Assembly (NCBI GenBank): GCA_023420415.1
Contig: JAEZWF010000049.1
Span: 1-58,758 of the forward strand
DNA from: Actinomycetes bacterium
Lineage (GTDB): Bacteria; Actinomycetota; Actinomycetes; Actinomycetales; Dermatophilaceae
Length of the DNA stretch: 58,758 nt
Direction: 5' to 3'
Position 1 is the first letter of the stretch. Each line of letters starts with the position of its first letter. Of the stretch, positions 15,496-25,205 are shown piece after piece. The notes beneath the pieces were generated by a model that saw nothing but the letters and a program-made list of their open reading frames with translations, had not been told where the DNA came from and searched no databases. Both the position numbers and the translations under genes were made by a program.

Positions 15496-16607
15496 GCGAC
15501 GGCTACTCCTCGGAGATGCACGAGGGCGACGCCCACGACGACCAGTCCTATGACGCGACCGCCCGGGTGGTCGACGCCCGCGGCGACGGCGACGAGCGCA
15601 CCGTCGAGGCCGCCCTGCGTCCGCGTCGACTGGCCGAGTTCGCCGGTCAGTCGCGGGTGCGCGACCAGCTGTCGCTGGTGCTCGAGGCGGCACGGCGGCG
15701 CGGGTCGCCGCCCGACCACGTGCTGCTCTCCGGCCCGCCAGGTCTGGGCAAGACGACCCTGGCCATGCTCATCGGCTCCGAGCTCGAACGCCCGATCCGC
15801 ATCACCAGCGGTCCGGCCATCCAGCACGCGGGTGACCTCGCCTCGGTGCTGTCCTCGCTCATGGAGGGCGAGGTGCTGTTCCTCGACGAGATCCACCGCA
15901 TGTCCCGGTCGGCGGAGGAGATGCTCTACCTCGCGATGGAGGACTTCCGGGTCGACGTGATCGTCGGCAAGGGCCCCGGCGCGACTGCCATCCCGTTGGA
16001 GCTGCCGCCGTTCACCGTCGTCGGCGCGACGACGCGCGCGGGCCTGCTGCCGGCGCCACTGCGCGACCGGTTCGGCTTCACCGGGCACCTCGACTTCTAT
16101 GCCACCGACGAGCTCGAGACGATCCTGACCCGGTCGGCCGGGCTGCTCGACGTCGACGCCGACGCAGCCGGCATCAGCGAGATCGCGCGTCGCTCGCGGG
16201 GCACGCCCCGCATCGCCAACCGGCTGCTGCGCCGTGTCCGCGACTGGGCGCAGGTGCACGGCCGGGACGTCGTCGACGAGGAGGCCGCGCACGCCGCGCT
16301 GGCGCTCTTCGACGTCGACGACCTCGGCCTCGACCGGCTCGACCGGGCCGTGCTCGACGCGTTGTGCCGCCGCTTCGGTGGCGGTCCCGTCGGCCTGTCG
16401 ACGCTCGCCGTCGCCGTGGGGGAGGAGGCCGACACCGTCGAGACGGTCGCCGAGCCGTTCCTCGTCCGGGAGGGCCTCATCACGCGCACCCCGCGCGGAC
16501 GAGCCGCCACGGCTCTGGCCTGGCAGCACCTCGGTCTCACACCGCCGCGGGGCGCAGACGTGCAGACGCCGTTGCCGCTCGACGGCGAGGGGCGCTTCGG
16601 CGACTGA
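15492..16607 (+). CDS. ruvB: Holliday junction branch migration ATPase RuvB
   Basis: Hexameric AAA+ motor of branch migration, 371 residues. Walker A is GPPGLGKT at 81-88, Walker B is LFLDEIH, sensor 1 is VGATTRAG, and the arginine finger region is LRDRFG; a winged-helix domain ends the protein. The N-terminal extension of about 45 acidic residues before the core is longer than in E. coli RuvB. Overlaps ruvA by four bases. Confidence 0.97.
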   Translation: MSDGYSSEMHEGDAHDDQSYDATARVVDARGDGDERTVEAALRPRRLAEFAGQSRVRDQLSLVLEAARRRGSPPDHVLLSGPPGLGKTTLAMLIGSELERPIRITSGPAIQHAGDLASVLSSLMEGEVLFLDEIHRMSRSAEEMLYLAMEDFRVDVIVGKGPGATAIPLELPPFTVVGATTRAGLLPAPLRDRFGFTGHLDFYATDELETILTRSAGLLDVDADAAGISEIARRSRGTPRIANRLLRRVRDWAQVHGRDVVDEEAAHAALALFDVDDLGLDRLDRAVLDALCRRFGGGPVGLSTLAVAVGEEADTVETVAEPFLVREGLITRTPRGRAATALAWQHLGLTPPRGADVQTPLPLDGEGRFGD

Positions 16608-16666
16608 GCCGCCGCGCCGGCCACGCGGCCTACCCATGGAGTGGAACGACACGTCGGTGAGGCGCG

Positions 16667-16696
16667 TTGGTCGGTATGCCGTGTGTCACCTACACT
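16667..16696 (+). promoter_or_regulatory. Promoter for yajC-secD-secF
   Basis: TTGGTC (16667-16672) and TACACT (16691-16696) with an 18-base spacer. The spacer begins with a copy of the dispersed word (GGTATGCCG). Confidence 0.6.
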
Positions 16697-16747
16697 CGGG
16701 CGGTCGCCCAGACCGGGCGCGCCTCTACCTGCCCTGAAGGACCTCGT

Positions 16748-17065
16748 ATGCAAAGCGGCGGCTTGTCCAGCCTGCTCATCTTCCTCCTGCCGGTGGCGCT
16801 GATCGTCTTCATGATCTTCAGCCAGCGGCGTCGGCAGCGTGAGACCCAGAGCCTGCAGGCGGGTCTCGCCGTGGGTGACGAGGTGGTCACCACCTCCGGT
16901 CTCTTCGGGCGCATCACCGCGCTCGAGGACGCCGTCGTCACCCTCGAGGTCAGCCCGGGGGTGCAGGTGCGCTTCGACCGTCGTGCCATCGGCATGAAGG
17001 CGCAGCCCGCCACGCCCGCCAGCGGCACCGACACCCGCGGCACCGACCCCAGCAGCACCGACTAG
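16748..17065 (+). CDS. yajC: Preprotein translocase subunit YajC
   Basis: Accessory subunit of the SecDF-YajC complex. The 105-residue protein has one N-terminal transmembrane helix (about 7-23) followed by a basic RRRQRE patch and the conserved VGDEVVTTSGLFGRI domain. ATG 16748 has AAGGA upstream; the frame is open to 16667 but that region carries the promoter. secD follows 12 bases after the stop. Confidence 0.94.
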   Translation: MQSGGLSSLLIFLLPVALIVFMIFSQRRRQRETQSLQAGLAVGDEVVTTSGLFGRITALEDAVVTLEVSPGVQVRFDRRAIGMKAQPATPASGTDTRGTDPSSTD

Positions 17066-17077
17066 AGGTTCCCGCCC

Positions 17078-18853
17078 GTGGCAATCAACCCGTACAAGCG
17101 CAAGCCCCTGAAGGTGCTTGCGTCCCTCGCCGCGATCTTCGTGGTCCTCGCCGGGCTACTCGTGGGCGTCAACATCTGGGGCTCGGGCAGCTATGCGCCC
17201 AAGCTCGGCCTCGACCTTGAGGGCGGCACCCAGATCGTGCTGCAGCCCAAGCTCGTCGGCGACCAGAAGGTCACCGCGGAGCAGCTCGACCAGGCCCGCG
17301 GCATCATCGTCCAGCGCATCGACTCCAACGGTGTCTCCGGGGCCGAGGTGACCACCCGCGGTGGCGAGAACATCGTCGTGAGCATGCCGGGTGAGCCCTC
17401 GAAGCAGGACGAGGACGCGATCCGCCGGTCGTCGCAGATGCAGTTCCGCGGCGTCCTTGCCGTCGCGCCAGGCACCAACCAGCCGGCGCCGACGGCCACC
17501 ACGACTGGTCCTGCCAAGCCGAGCGCCACGGGCACGGCGACGCCCAAGGCAAGCGCCACGACGACCGGCGCGGGCAGCGCCGTGCCCCAGGCGTTCGTGC
17601 AGAGCACGACCCCGCCGACCACGCCGGCACCCACGACCCCGGCCGCCACGACTCCGGCGGGCACGGCGACGACCAGCGCGCCCAACACCGGCAGCGCGGA
17701 GCCGCAGAACCCCAACGACCTGGCGTGGATCACCCCGGAGATCACCCAGCAGTTCCAGGCGCTCGACTGCGCCAAGGAGGGCGTCCTCGACGACCTCGTC
17801 AACGACGCGAAGAAGCCGCTGGTCACCTGCGGCGACGACGGCAACAAGTACGTCCTCGGCCCGGTCATCGTGGGTGGTGACCAGATCAAGGACGCCACAG
17901 CCGGCTACCAGCCGCTGTCCAACGGCCAGCCGTCGACGACGGTCCAGATCGCCCTGTCGTTCAAGGGTGCGGGCACCAAGGCCTACGCCGACGCCAGCAG
18001 CCGCATGGTGAGCCTGCCGACGCCGCAGAACCAGATGGCCGCTGTGCTCGACAACCAGGTCATCGTCGCGCCGTACTTCCAGTCGGCGATCCTCGACGGC
18101 AACGCCAGCATCACCGGCAGCTTCACCATCGAGAGCGCCCGCGACCTGGCCAACCAGCTGAAGTTCGGCGCGCTCCCGATCTCCTTCACGCTCCAGACGC
18201 GCGAGCAGATCAGCCCGACCCTCGGCACCGAGCAGCTGCGGATGGGTGTCATCGCCGGCCTCATCGGCCTGCTCCTCGTCGGCGTCTACTCGCTGATCCA
18301 GTACCGCGCGCTCGGTCTGGTCACCCTCGCCTCGATCGCGATCGCCGGCATCCTGACCTACCTCACCATCACCATCCTCGGGTGGTCGCACAACTACCGG
18401 CTCGACATGGCGGGCGTGACAGGTCTGGTGGTCGCCATCGGAGTCACGGCCGACTCGTTCATCGTCTACTTCGAACGCATCCGTGACGAGGTGCGCGAGG
18501 GCCGGCCGCTGCGGGCCGCCGTGGAGACCGGCTGGAAGCGCGCGCGCCGCACCATCCTCGTCGCCGACGGCGTCAACTTCCTCGCCGCCGTCGTCCTCTA
18601 CTTCCTGGCGTCCTCCGGCGTCCGGGGCTTCGCGTTCACGCTCGGCCTCACCACGCTGATCGACATCCTCATCGTGTTCCTGTTCACCCACCCGCTGGTG
18701 GGCCTGCTCGCGGAGACGAAGTTCTTCGGTGGCGGGCACAAGTGGTCCGGCCTCAGCCCGGAGCGGCTCGGCGCCAAGGTGGCCCCGCGGTACGTCGGGC
18801 GGGGACGGTTCGCCGCCCCGGCGGTCTCGATGGCGAAGGGAGGGGCTCGATGA
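17078..18853 (+). CDS. secD: Protein translocase subunit SecD
   Basis: Proton-driven RND-family component that helps proteins complete translocation. The 591-residue product has an N-terminal transmembrane helix, the periplasmic/exterior P1 region beginning LGLDLEGGTQIVL, and a C-terminal block of five helices with the family's conserved GVTADSFIVYFERIRDE-type segment (key residues Asp, Phe and Glu-Arg-Ile-Arg-Asp-Glu). Residues about 130-210 form a Thr/Pro/Ala-rich low-complexity insert in the exterior domain, a common actinobacterial feature. GTG 17078; overlaps secF by four bases. Confidence 0.96.
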   Translation: MAINPYKRKPLKVLASLAAIFVVLAGLLVGVNIWGSGSYAPKLGLDLEGGTQIVLQPKLVGDQKVTAEQLDQARGIIVQRIDSNGVSGAEVTTRGGENIVVSMPGEPSKQDEDAIRRSSQMQFRGVLAVAPGTNQPAPTATTTGPAKPSATGTATPKASATTTGAGSAVPQAFVQSTTPPTTPAPTTPAATTPAGTATTSAPNTGSAEPQNPNDLAWITPEITQQFQALDCAKEGVLDDLVNDAKKPLVTCGDDGNKYVLGPVIVGGDQIKDATAGYQPLSNGQPSTTVQIALSFKGAGTKAYADASSRMVSLPTPQNQMAAVLDNQVIVAPYFQSAILDGNASITGSFTIESARDLANQLKFGALPISFTLQTREQISPTLGTEQLRMGVIAGLIGLLLVGVYSLIQYRALGLVTLASIAIAGILTYLTITILGWSHNYRLDMAGVTGLVVAIGVTADSFIVYFERIRDEVREGRPLRAAVETGWKRARRTILVADGVNFLAAVVLYFLASSGVRGFAFTLGLTTLIDILIVFLFTHPLVGLLAETKFFGGGHKWSGLSPERLGAKVAPRYVGRGRFAAPAVSMAKGGAR

Positions 18854-20055
18854 TCAACTTCGCCCAGCTGGGTAACGACCTCTACACCGGCAAGCGCTCG
18901 GTCGGGTTCATCAAGAACCGCAAGCGCTGGTACGTCATCTCCGGTGTCCTCACCCTCATCGCCCTCATCGGGCTCCTCGTGTTCAAGCTGAACCTCGGCC
19001 TGGAGTTCACCGGTGGCTCGGAGTTTCGCGTCGCCGCCGGCAACCAGAGCACCTCGAGCTACGAGAGCCGGGCCACCGACGCCGTCCAGTCGGTCGTCGC
19101 GACCCAGGACGCCAATGTGACCAAGCTCGGCGCCAGCACCATCCGCGTGCAGACCGAGCAGCTCAACGACGCCCAGTCGGCCAACGTCCGGCAGGCCCTG
19201 GCCTCCGAGTTCAAGGTCCCGGTCACCAACGTCAACGCCAACTTCATCGGGCCCTCGTGGGGTGCGTCGGTGAGCCAGCAGGCGTTGCGCGCCCTCATCG
19301 TCTTCCTCGTGCTGACGATGATCGTGATGGCCATCTACTTCCGCACCTGGAAGATGGCGGTGGCGGCGCTGGTGGCGATGATCCACGACATGGTCATCAC
19401 CGTCGGCATCTACGCCCTCACCGGGTTCGAGGTGTCGCCGGCGACGATGATCGGCTTCCTCACCGTCCTGGGCTACTCGCTCTACGACACCGTCGTCGTC
19501 TTCGACAAGGTGCGTGAGAACACCCAGGAGGCGTTCGCGGGCAAGCGGGTCACGTACGCCCAAGCGGCCAACCTCGCCGTCAACCAGACCGTGGTCCGCT
19601 CGATCAACACCACCGTCGTGGCGTTGCTGCCGACCCTGGCGGTGCTGCTCGTCGGCTTCGCGACGATCGGCCCGGGCACACTGCTCGACCTGTCGCTGGT
19701 GTTGTTCATCGGCATGGCGGTCGGTGCGTACTCGTCGATCTTCATCGCCACCCCGCTGCTGGTCACGCTGCGCGCCAAGGAGCCCGCGGTCATCGCCCTC
19801 GACAAGGCTGCCGAGCGCTACCAGCAGCGCCACGGTGTGCCGACGTCGCACGACATCGCGCCCGGTGTCGAGCACGAGGACGACGGTGGCGCCGTCGCTG
19901 GTGAGGGCGGTGCCGATGGTGAGGGCTCGCGGGCCGGTGGCCGGGAGAAGGCCGCGACGGCCGTCCGTACCGCCACCCCGGCGCGCGAGACCCACCGATA
20001 CGCCTCGTCCGGTCCGCGCAACCAGCCCAAGCGCCCGCCGAAGTCGCGGCGCTGA
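18850..20055 (+). CDS. secF: Protein translocase subunit SecF
   Basis: Partner of SecD, 401 residues. One N-terminal helix (about 33-51), the exterior domain with GLEFTGGSEF, and five C-terminal helices with GYSLYDTVVVFDKVREN, the SecF signature. The final 80 residues are a charged Gly/Ala/Arg-rich cytoplasmic tail. ATG 18850 overlaps the secD stop (ATGA). Confidence 0.95.
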   Translation: MINFAQLGNDLYTGKRSVGFIKNRKRWYVISGVLTLIALIGLLVFKLNLGLEFTGGSEFRVAAGNQSTSSYESRATDAVQSVVATQDANVTKLGASTIRVQTEQLNDAQSANVRQALASEFKVPVTNVNANFIGPSWGASVSQQALRALIVFLVLTMIVMAIYFRTWKMAVAALVAMIHDMVITVGIYALTGFEVSPATMIGFLTVLGYSLYDTVVVFDKVRENTQEAFAGKRVTYAQAANLAVNQTVVRSINTTVVALLPTLAVLLVGFATIGPGTLLDLSLVLFIGMAVGAYSSIFIATPLLVTLRAKEPAVIALDKAAERYQQRHGVPTSHDIAPGVEHEDDGGAVAGEGGADGEGSRAGGREKAATAVRTATPARETHRYASSGPRNQPKRPPKSRR

Positions 20056-20076
20056 GCCGGGCCCGCGGCATACCCC

Positions 20077-20625
20077 ATGACGACGACTGACAACGCGACA
20101 CTGACCGAGCGCGTCACGGCGACGCTGCGTGACATCCCGGACTTCCCGGCGACGGGTGTGGTGTTCAAGGACATCACCCCGGTGCTGGCCGACGGGCAGC
20201 TGTTCGGTGACGTGATCCGGGACATGGCCGCCCGCTGGCGCGGTCAGGTCGACGTGGTCACCGGGATCGAGGCGCGCGGCTTCGTCTTCGGGGCGGCGCT
20301 GGCCCTGGAGCTCGGGCTGGGCTTCGTCCCGATCCGCAAGGCGGGCAAGCTGCCCGGACCGACGGTCGCGCTGTCCTACGACCTGGAGTACGGCAGCGCC
20401 ACCATCGAGGTCCACGACGACTCGTTCCGAGCCGGGCAACGGGTGCTCGTGGTCGACGACGTGCTCGCCACCGGCGGCACCGCCGAGGCCGCGTGCCGTC
20501 TCGTCGAGCAGCTGGGCGCCACCGTGGTGGCCTTCGAGACACTCGTCGAGCTGGCGTTCCTGCACGGTCGCGACCGCCTGACCGGGCGCGAGGTCCGCAC
20601 CCTGGTCGTCGTGGACGGGGAGTGA
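20077..20625 (+). CDS. apt: Adenine phosphoribosyltransferase
   Basis: Purine salvage enzyme making AMP from adenine and PRPP. The 182-residue protein has the PRPP-binding loop VLVVDDVLATGGTA and the family N-terminus DIPDFPATGVVFKDITP. It lies between secF and relA as in M. tuberculosis. A dispersed-word copy sits immediately upstream (about 20064-20073). Confidence 0.95.
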   Translation: MTTTDNATLTERVTATLRDIPDFPATGVVFKDITPVLADGQLFGDVIRDMAARWRGQVDVVTGIEARGFVFGAALALELGLGFVPIRKAGKLPGPTVALSYDLEYGSATIEVHDDSFRAGQRVLVVDDVLATGGTAEAACRLVEQLGATVVAFETLVELAFLHGRDRLTGREVRTLVVVDGE

Positions 20626-20629
20626 GACG

Positions 20630-20635
20630 TAGGCT
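20630..20635 (+). promoter_or_regulatory. -10 element for leaderless relA
   Basis: TAGGCT ends 6 bases before ATG 20642, with no ribosome binding site. It overlaps no coding sequence because the apt stop is at 20623-20625. Confidence 0.45.
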
Positions 20636-20641
20636 CTGTGC

Positions 20642-22957
20642 ATGACTGAGGACGTCGTCACCGGGCCGATCGGCACCGGTACGTCCTCGGCCAGCAGGGT
20701 GCGCGCCCGCCTCGCCCGGTTCGGGTCGCGTGGCACCCCCACCAACCCGGTCCTCGAGCCGCTGCTCCAGACCGTCCGCGCAACCCACCCCAAGGCCGAC
20801 CTCGACGTCATCGAACGCGCCTACGTCGTCGCCGAGGAGGCCCACCGCGGCCAGAAGCGCAAGTCCGGCGACGCCTACATCACCCACCCGCTCGCGGTGA
20901 CCACGATCCTCGCCGAGCTCGGCATGACGCCGCCCACCCTCGCGGCGGCGCTGCTGCACGACACGGTCGAGGACACGGCATACAGCCTCCAGCAGCTGGA
21001 GAAGGACTTCGGCTCCGAGGTCGCGATGCTCGTCGACGGCGTCACCAAGCTCGACAAGGTGACGTACGGCGACGCCGCCCAGGCCGAGACCGTGCGCAAG
21101 ATGGTCGTGGCGATGTCGCGCGACATCCGCGTGCTCGTCATCAAGCTCGCCGACCGGCTGCACAACGCACGCACCTGGCGCTACGTCTCCGTCGAGTCGG
21201 CGCAGCGCAAGGCCCGCGAGACCCTCGAGATCTACGCACCCCTGGCCCACCGGCTCGGCATGAACACGATCAAGTGGGAGCTCGAGGACCTCTCGTTCGC
21301 CACGCTCTACCCCAAGGTCTACGACGAGATCGTGCGGCTCGTGGCGGAGCGGGCACCGGCGCGCGAGGAGTTCCTCGCAGGTGTCCGCGACCAGGTCGGC
21401 AGCGACCTGAAGACGGCCAAGATCAAGGCGACGGTGACGGGGCGGCCCAAGCACTACTACTCCGTCTACCAGAAGATGATCGTGCGCGGCCGCGACTTCG
21501 AGGACATCTACGATCTCGTCGCGGTGCGCGTGCTGGTCGACTCGGTGCGCGACTGCTACGCCGCCCTCGGTGCGCTGCACGCACGGTGGAACCCCCTGCC
21601 CGGGCGGTTCAAGGACTACATCGCGATGCCGAAGTTCAACATGTACCAGTCCTTGCACACGACCGTGATCGGGCCGCAGGGCAAGCCCGTCGAGATCCAG
21701 ATCCGCACGCACACCATGCACCGCCGCGCCGAGTACGGCGTCGCCGCGCACTGGAAGTACAAGGAGGACGCCACAGCCGCGGCCGTGGCAGCCAAGGACG
21801 GCGAGACCGGGCCGATCAACGACATGGCCTGGCTGCGACAGCTGCTCGACTGGCAGAAGGAGACCTCCGACCCGGGGGAGTTCCTGGACTCGCTGCGGTT
21901 CGAGATCAACGCGCGCGAGGTCTACGTCTTCACCCCCAAGGGCGAGGTCGTGGCGCTGCCGGCGGGTGCGACCCCGGTCGACTTCGCGTATGCCGTGCAC
22001 ACCGAGGTCGGCCACCACTGCATCGGCGGCCGGGTCAACGGCCGGCTCGTCCCGCTGGAGTCGACGCTCGAGAACGGCGACGTGGTCGAGGTGCTCACCT
22101 CCAAGGCCGATGGCGCCGGCCCGTCGCGTGACTGGTTGACCTTCGTGAAGTCACCGCGGGCGCGCAACAAGATCCGCCAGTGGTTCTCCAAGGAACGCCG
22201 TGAGGAGATGATTGAGACCGGCAAGGACGCCATCGCCAAGGCGATGCGCAAGGAGGGCCTGCCGCTCACGCGTCTGCTGACGGTCGAGACCCTGACCGGG
22301 CTCGCGTCCGAGCTGCGTTACCAGGACATCGATGCGTTGTATGCCGCGGTGGGTGAGGGACACGTGTCCGCCCAGCACGTGGTGGGTCGCCTCGTGGCCT
22401 CGCTCGGTGGGGAAGAGGGGGCGTCGGAGGATCTCGCCGAGGCGACGACCCCGACGCGGACGCGGTCGATGCGGCGGCGGTCCGGAGACCCGGGTGTGGT
22501 CGTCGTCGGCACCGCCGACGTGTGGGTGAAGCTGGCCCGGTGCTGCACGCCGGTGCCGGGCGACCCGATCATGGGGTTCATCACCCGCGGCAACGGTGTG
22601 TCCGTGCACCGCACCGACTGCACCAATGCCGAATCCCTTCTGTCCCAACCGGATCGGATGATCGAGGTCGAGTGGGCGCCGTCGGCGGCGTCGGTCTTCC
22701 TCGTGCAGCTGCAGGTCGAGGCACTGGACCGCAACCGCCTCCTGTCGGACGTCACGCGGGTGCTTTCCGACCAGCACGTCAATATCCTGTCGGCGTCGGT
22801 GCAGACCTCACGCGACCGGGTGGCGATCAGCAAGTTCACCTTCGAGATGGGCGACCCGGGTCACCTCGACCACGTGATCAACTCGGTGCGCAAGATCGAC
22901 GGCGTGTTCGACGTCTACCGCATCACCGGCACCAAGGCGACCGCGCCGAAGGCCTAG
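20642..22957 (+). CDS. relA: Bifunctional (p)ppGpp synthetase/hydrolase Rel
   Basis: Stringent-response enzyme of 771 residues. Domains in order: HD hydrolase with THPLAV and LLHDTVEDT; synthetase with GRPKHYYSVYQK and the RFKD motif (the RXKD form of bifunctional Rel enzymes rather than the EXDD of E. coli RelA); TGS beginning FTPKGEV; a conserved-cysteine domain with LARCCTPVPGD; and a C-terminal ACT/RRM domain. Both activities therefore look intact. Its TAG stop shares the tetranucleotide CTAG with the stop of the convergent DUF349 gene. Confidence 0.96.
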   Translation: MTEDVVTGPIGTGTSSASRVRARLARFGSRGTPTNPVLEPLLQTVRATHPKADLDVIERAYVVAEEAHRGQKRKSGDAYITHPLAVTTILAELGMTPPTLAAALLHDTVEDTAYSLQQLEKDFGSEVAMLVDGVTKLDKVTYGDAAQAETVRKMVVAMSRDIRVLVIKLADRLHNARTWRYVSVESAQRKARETLEIYAPLAHRLGMNTIKWELEDLSFATLYPKVYDEIVRLVAERAPAREEFLAGVRDQVGSDLKTAKIKATVTGRPKHYYSVYQKMIVRGRDFEDIYDLVAVRVLVDSVRDCYAALGALHARWNPLPGRFKDYIAMPKFNMYQSLHTTVIGPQGKPVEIQIRTHTMHRRAEYGVAAHWKYKEDATAAAVAAKDGETGPINDMAWLRQLLDWQKETSDPGEFLDSLRFEINAREVYVFTPKGEVVALPAGATPVDFAYAVHTEVGHHCIGGRVNGRLVPLESTLENGDVVEVLTSKADGAGPSRDWLTFVKSPRARNKIRQWFSKERREEMIETGKDAIAKAMRKEGLPLTRLLTVETLTGLASELRYQDIDALYAAVGEGHVSAQHVVGRLVASLGGEEGASEDLAEATTPTRTRSMRRRSGDPGVVVVGTADVWVKLARCCTPVPGDPIMGFITRGNGVSVHRTDCTNAESLLSQPDRMIEVEWAPSAASVFLVQLQVEALDRNRLLSDVTRVLSDQHVNILSASVQTSRDRVAISKFTFEMGDPGHLDHVINSVRKIDGVFDVYRITGTKATAPKA

Positions 22958-24333
22958 CCGCCGAACTCGTCGAGGTTGCCGCGGGCCTGGGCGAGCCACT
23001 GTTCCTGCGCCTCGAGCTTGGCCTGGGCGTCCTCGAGCTTGCGCTCGTTGCCGGACGCCTGCGCCTTCTCGACGTCGTCGCGCAGGGACGCCACGGACGC
23101 CTCGAGCTGGTCGACCATCGACTGGGCGCGGGCAGCCACCTCGGGGTTGGTCTGCTTCCACCGCTTCTCGTCGGCGTCGCGGACGGCCTGCTCGACCCGG
23201 CGCATGCCCTTCTCCATGCGGTCCACGTCGCCGCGGGGGACCTTGCCGGCGGCGTCCCACTTGTCCTGGACGGCGCGCAGTGCGGTCTTGGCGGCCTCGA
23301 GGTCGGTGACGGGCAGGATCGCCTCGGCCTCCTTGAGCAGCTCCTCCTTGACCACGAGGTTGGCGCGGAACTCCTCGTCCTCCTTGGCCGCGACCTCGTC
23401 CTTGGCGTTGAAGAAGGTGTCCTGCGCGGCCTTGAACCGCTCCCACAGGGCGTCGTCGTCAGCCCGCGACGCGCGACCGGCCTTGCGCCACCGGTCCATG
23501 AGGCGCTTGTAGGCGCCGGCCGTCTGGCCCCAGTCCTTGCTGGAGGCGAGCGCCTCGGCCTCCTTGACGAGCTCCTGCTTGAGGGCCTTGGCCTCGGCCT
23601 GGGTGCCCTCGAGCTGGGCGAAGTGGACCCGGCGGGACTTGTCGAAGGAGTTGCGGGCCGAGGAGAACCGTTGCCACAGTGCGCCTTCGGTTTCGCGGTC
23701 CAGCCGGGCGCCGCTGCGCTGGTGCTTCTTCCACTCCTCGAGCAGCTCGCGCATCCGGGCGCCGCTGGCTTTCCACTGCACCTTGTTCTCGGGCTGGGCG
23801 GCGATCTTCTCGGCCTCGGCGACGATCGTCTCGCGCTCGGTCGCGGCCGCAGCCCGGGCGGCGGTCCGCTCGGCGGCCTCGGTCTCGCGTCGGGTGGCCA
23901 CCTCGCCCTCGATCTGGGTGACGAGCGCGTCGAGCGCGGCGAGGTCACCGACGACGTTGGCCTCGGCGATGTGCTCACGCAGCTTGGTCAGGCCGTCCGC
24001 GGCGTCCTTGGCGGACAGGTCGGTGCCGGTGACGCGCTGGTGCAGCAGGTCGGCGGAGGCGTACAGCTCGTCGTACTTGCGGGCGAAGTAGTGCAGCGCC
24101 TCCTCGGGCGTGGCATCGGGGTAGGCCCCGACCTCACGCTCGCCGTCGGCGGTCCGGACGAACACCGTGCCGTCCTCGGCCACGCGACCGAAGGACTCGG
24201 CGGGCGGGCCGCTGGGCGTGTTCGGGGTGAGCGTGGGCTGCGGCGGGTGGGCGACCTTGCGCACCGCCGCGGGGGTTGCACCGGGGGGCGGACCGGGCTT
24301 CGGCGGGGTGGGCTTGGGCGTCTGCTCGGTCAC
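22954..24333 (-). CDS. DUF349 coiled-coil protein
   Basis: A 459-residue protein: a Pro/Thr-rich N-terminal 45 residues, then about 400 residues of charged helical repeats. DUF349 units are visible as recurring W-x-x-A/S-G and LWxRF elements (for example EEWKKHQRSG, ALWQRFSSARNSFD, DRWRKAGRASR, ALWERFKAAQDTFF, DKWDAAGKVPR). Family function is unsettled; a eukaryote-like helical scaffold role is a guess. GTG 24333 starts one base after the cyclophilin stop, so the two are co-transcribed. Confidence 0.85.
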   Translation of the reverse strand: MTEQTPKPTPPKPGPPPGATPAAVRKVAHPPQPTLTPNTPSGPPAESFGRVAEDGTVFVRTADGEREVGAYPDATPEEALHYFARKYDELYASADLLHQRVTGTDLSAKDAADGLTKLREHIAEANVVGDLAALDALVTQIEGEVATRRETEAAERTAARAAAATERETIVAEAEKIAAQPENKVQWKASGARMRELLEEWKKHQRSGARLDRETEGALWQRFSSARNSFDKSRRVHFAQLEGTQAEAKALKQELVKEAEALASSKDWGQTAGAYKRLMDRWRKAGRASRADDDALWERFKAAQDTFFNAKDEVAAKEDEEFRANLVVKEELLKEAEAILPVTDLEAAKTALRAVQDKWDAAGKVPRGDVDRMEKGMRRVEQAVRDADEKRWKQTNPEVAARAQSMVDQLEASVASLRDDVEKAQASGNERKLEDAQAKLEAQEQWLAQARGNLDEFGG

Positions 24334-24334
24334 G

Positions 24335-25156
24335 TCAGGCCTTCTTCTCGGTCACAGCAACCGTGAGGATGCTGATGGGTGCGTTGGGGGCGCCGTCCCC
24401 GGAGCCACCGGCCGCACCTGCTGCGGCGATCTTCTCGACAATATCCAAACCCTTGGTGACCTTGCCGAAGATGGAGTAGCCGCCGCCCTCGGTCGGCAGC
24501 TTGGTGTCCTTGTAGACGATGAAGAACTGGTCGGCGTTGGAGTTGGGGTCCTGCGTGCGGGCCATGGCCAGTGTCCCGGTCGGGTAGGTGCCGTCCTTGG
24601 GCGCGTTCTCGATGCCGAAGGTGTAGCCGGGGCCCTGACCGGTGCCGCCCGCGGGGTCGCCGCACTGGAGCACGAAGATGCCCGAGGTGGTGACGCGGTG
24701 GCAGGGCGAGTTCTTGAAGTAGTTCTGCCGGGCGAGCTGCACGAAGGAGGCCACGGTCTGGGGCGCCTTGGCGCCGTCGAGCTCGAGGGTGATGTCACCG
24801 CAGTTGGTGGTGACCACGGCCGTGTAGGTCTTGCCGGCCACGGTCTTCTTGTCGGGCAGCTTCAGCTGGGCCTGGGTGCCGGGGACCGCTGGGGCAGGCT
24901 TGCACCCCGCGACCGCTGCGGTCGTCGCGGACGCCGTCGGCTGGCTGGTGGCGGTGTCGCCCGCTGCCGGGGTCGGGGACTCCTCACCACCGAGCTTGGT
25001 CGCGAGGAAGACGAAGGCGGCCACGACGACGAGTACGGCCGCCACGACCACGGCAACCTGCTTGTTGCGTGCCGCTTCGGCCTCCTTCGCGGCGATCTTC
25101 GCGTCGAACTTCTCAGCCCGCCGGCGTGCGCGTGCCCGCTCCTGCTCCTTGGTCAC
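24335..25156 (-). CDS. Membrane-anchored cyclophilin-type peptidyl-prolyl isomerase
   Basis: Product of 273 residues: a basic, alanine-rich cytoplasmic N-terminus, one transmembrane helix (about 33-53), a Thr/Ala/Pro linker with a Cys, and an exterior cyclophilin domain with the family motifs FKNSPCHRV, NADQFFI and FGKVTKG. It probably assists folding of exported proteins. It parallels M. tuberculosis ppiB (Rv2582), likewise between rel and the MBL hydrolase. A TAGACT hexamer at 25192-25197 (minus strand) and GGGAGC before the GTG start give it a leadered message. Confidence 0.9.
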   Translation of the reverse strand: MTKEQERARARRRAEKFDAKIAAKEAEAARNKQVAVVVAAVLVVVAAFVFLATKLGGEESPTPAAGDTATSQPTASATTAAVAGCKPAPAVPGTQAQLKLPDKKTVAGKTYTAVVTTNCGDITLELDGAKAPQTVASFVQLARQNYFKNSPCHRVTTSGIFVLQCGDPAGGTGQGPGYTFGIENAPKDGTYPTGTLAMARTQDPNSNADQFFIVYKDTKLPTEGGGYSIFGKVTKGLDIVEKIAAAGAAGGSGDGAPNAPISILTVAVTEKKA

Positions 25157-25205
25157 CAGTGCTCCCGATCATCGACGTCAAGTGGCGACAGTCTAGGCAG
25201 GGCTG

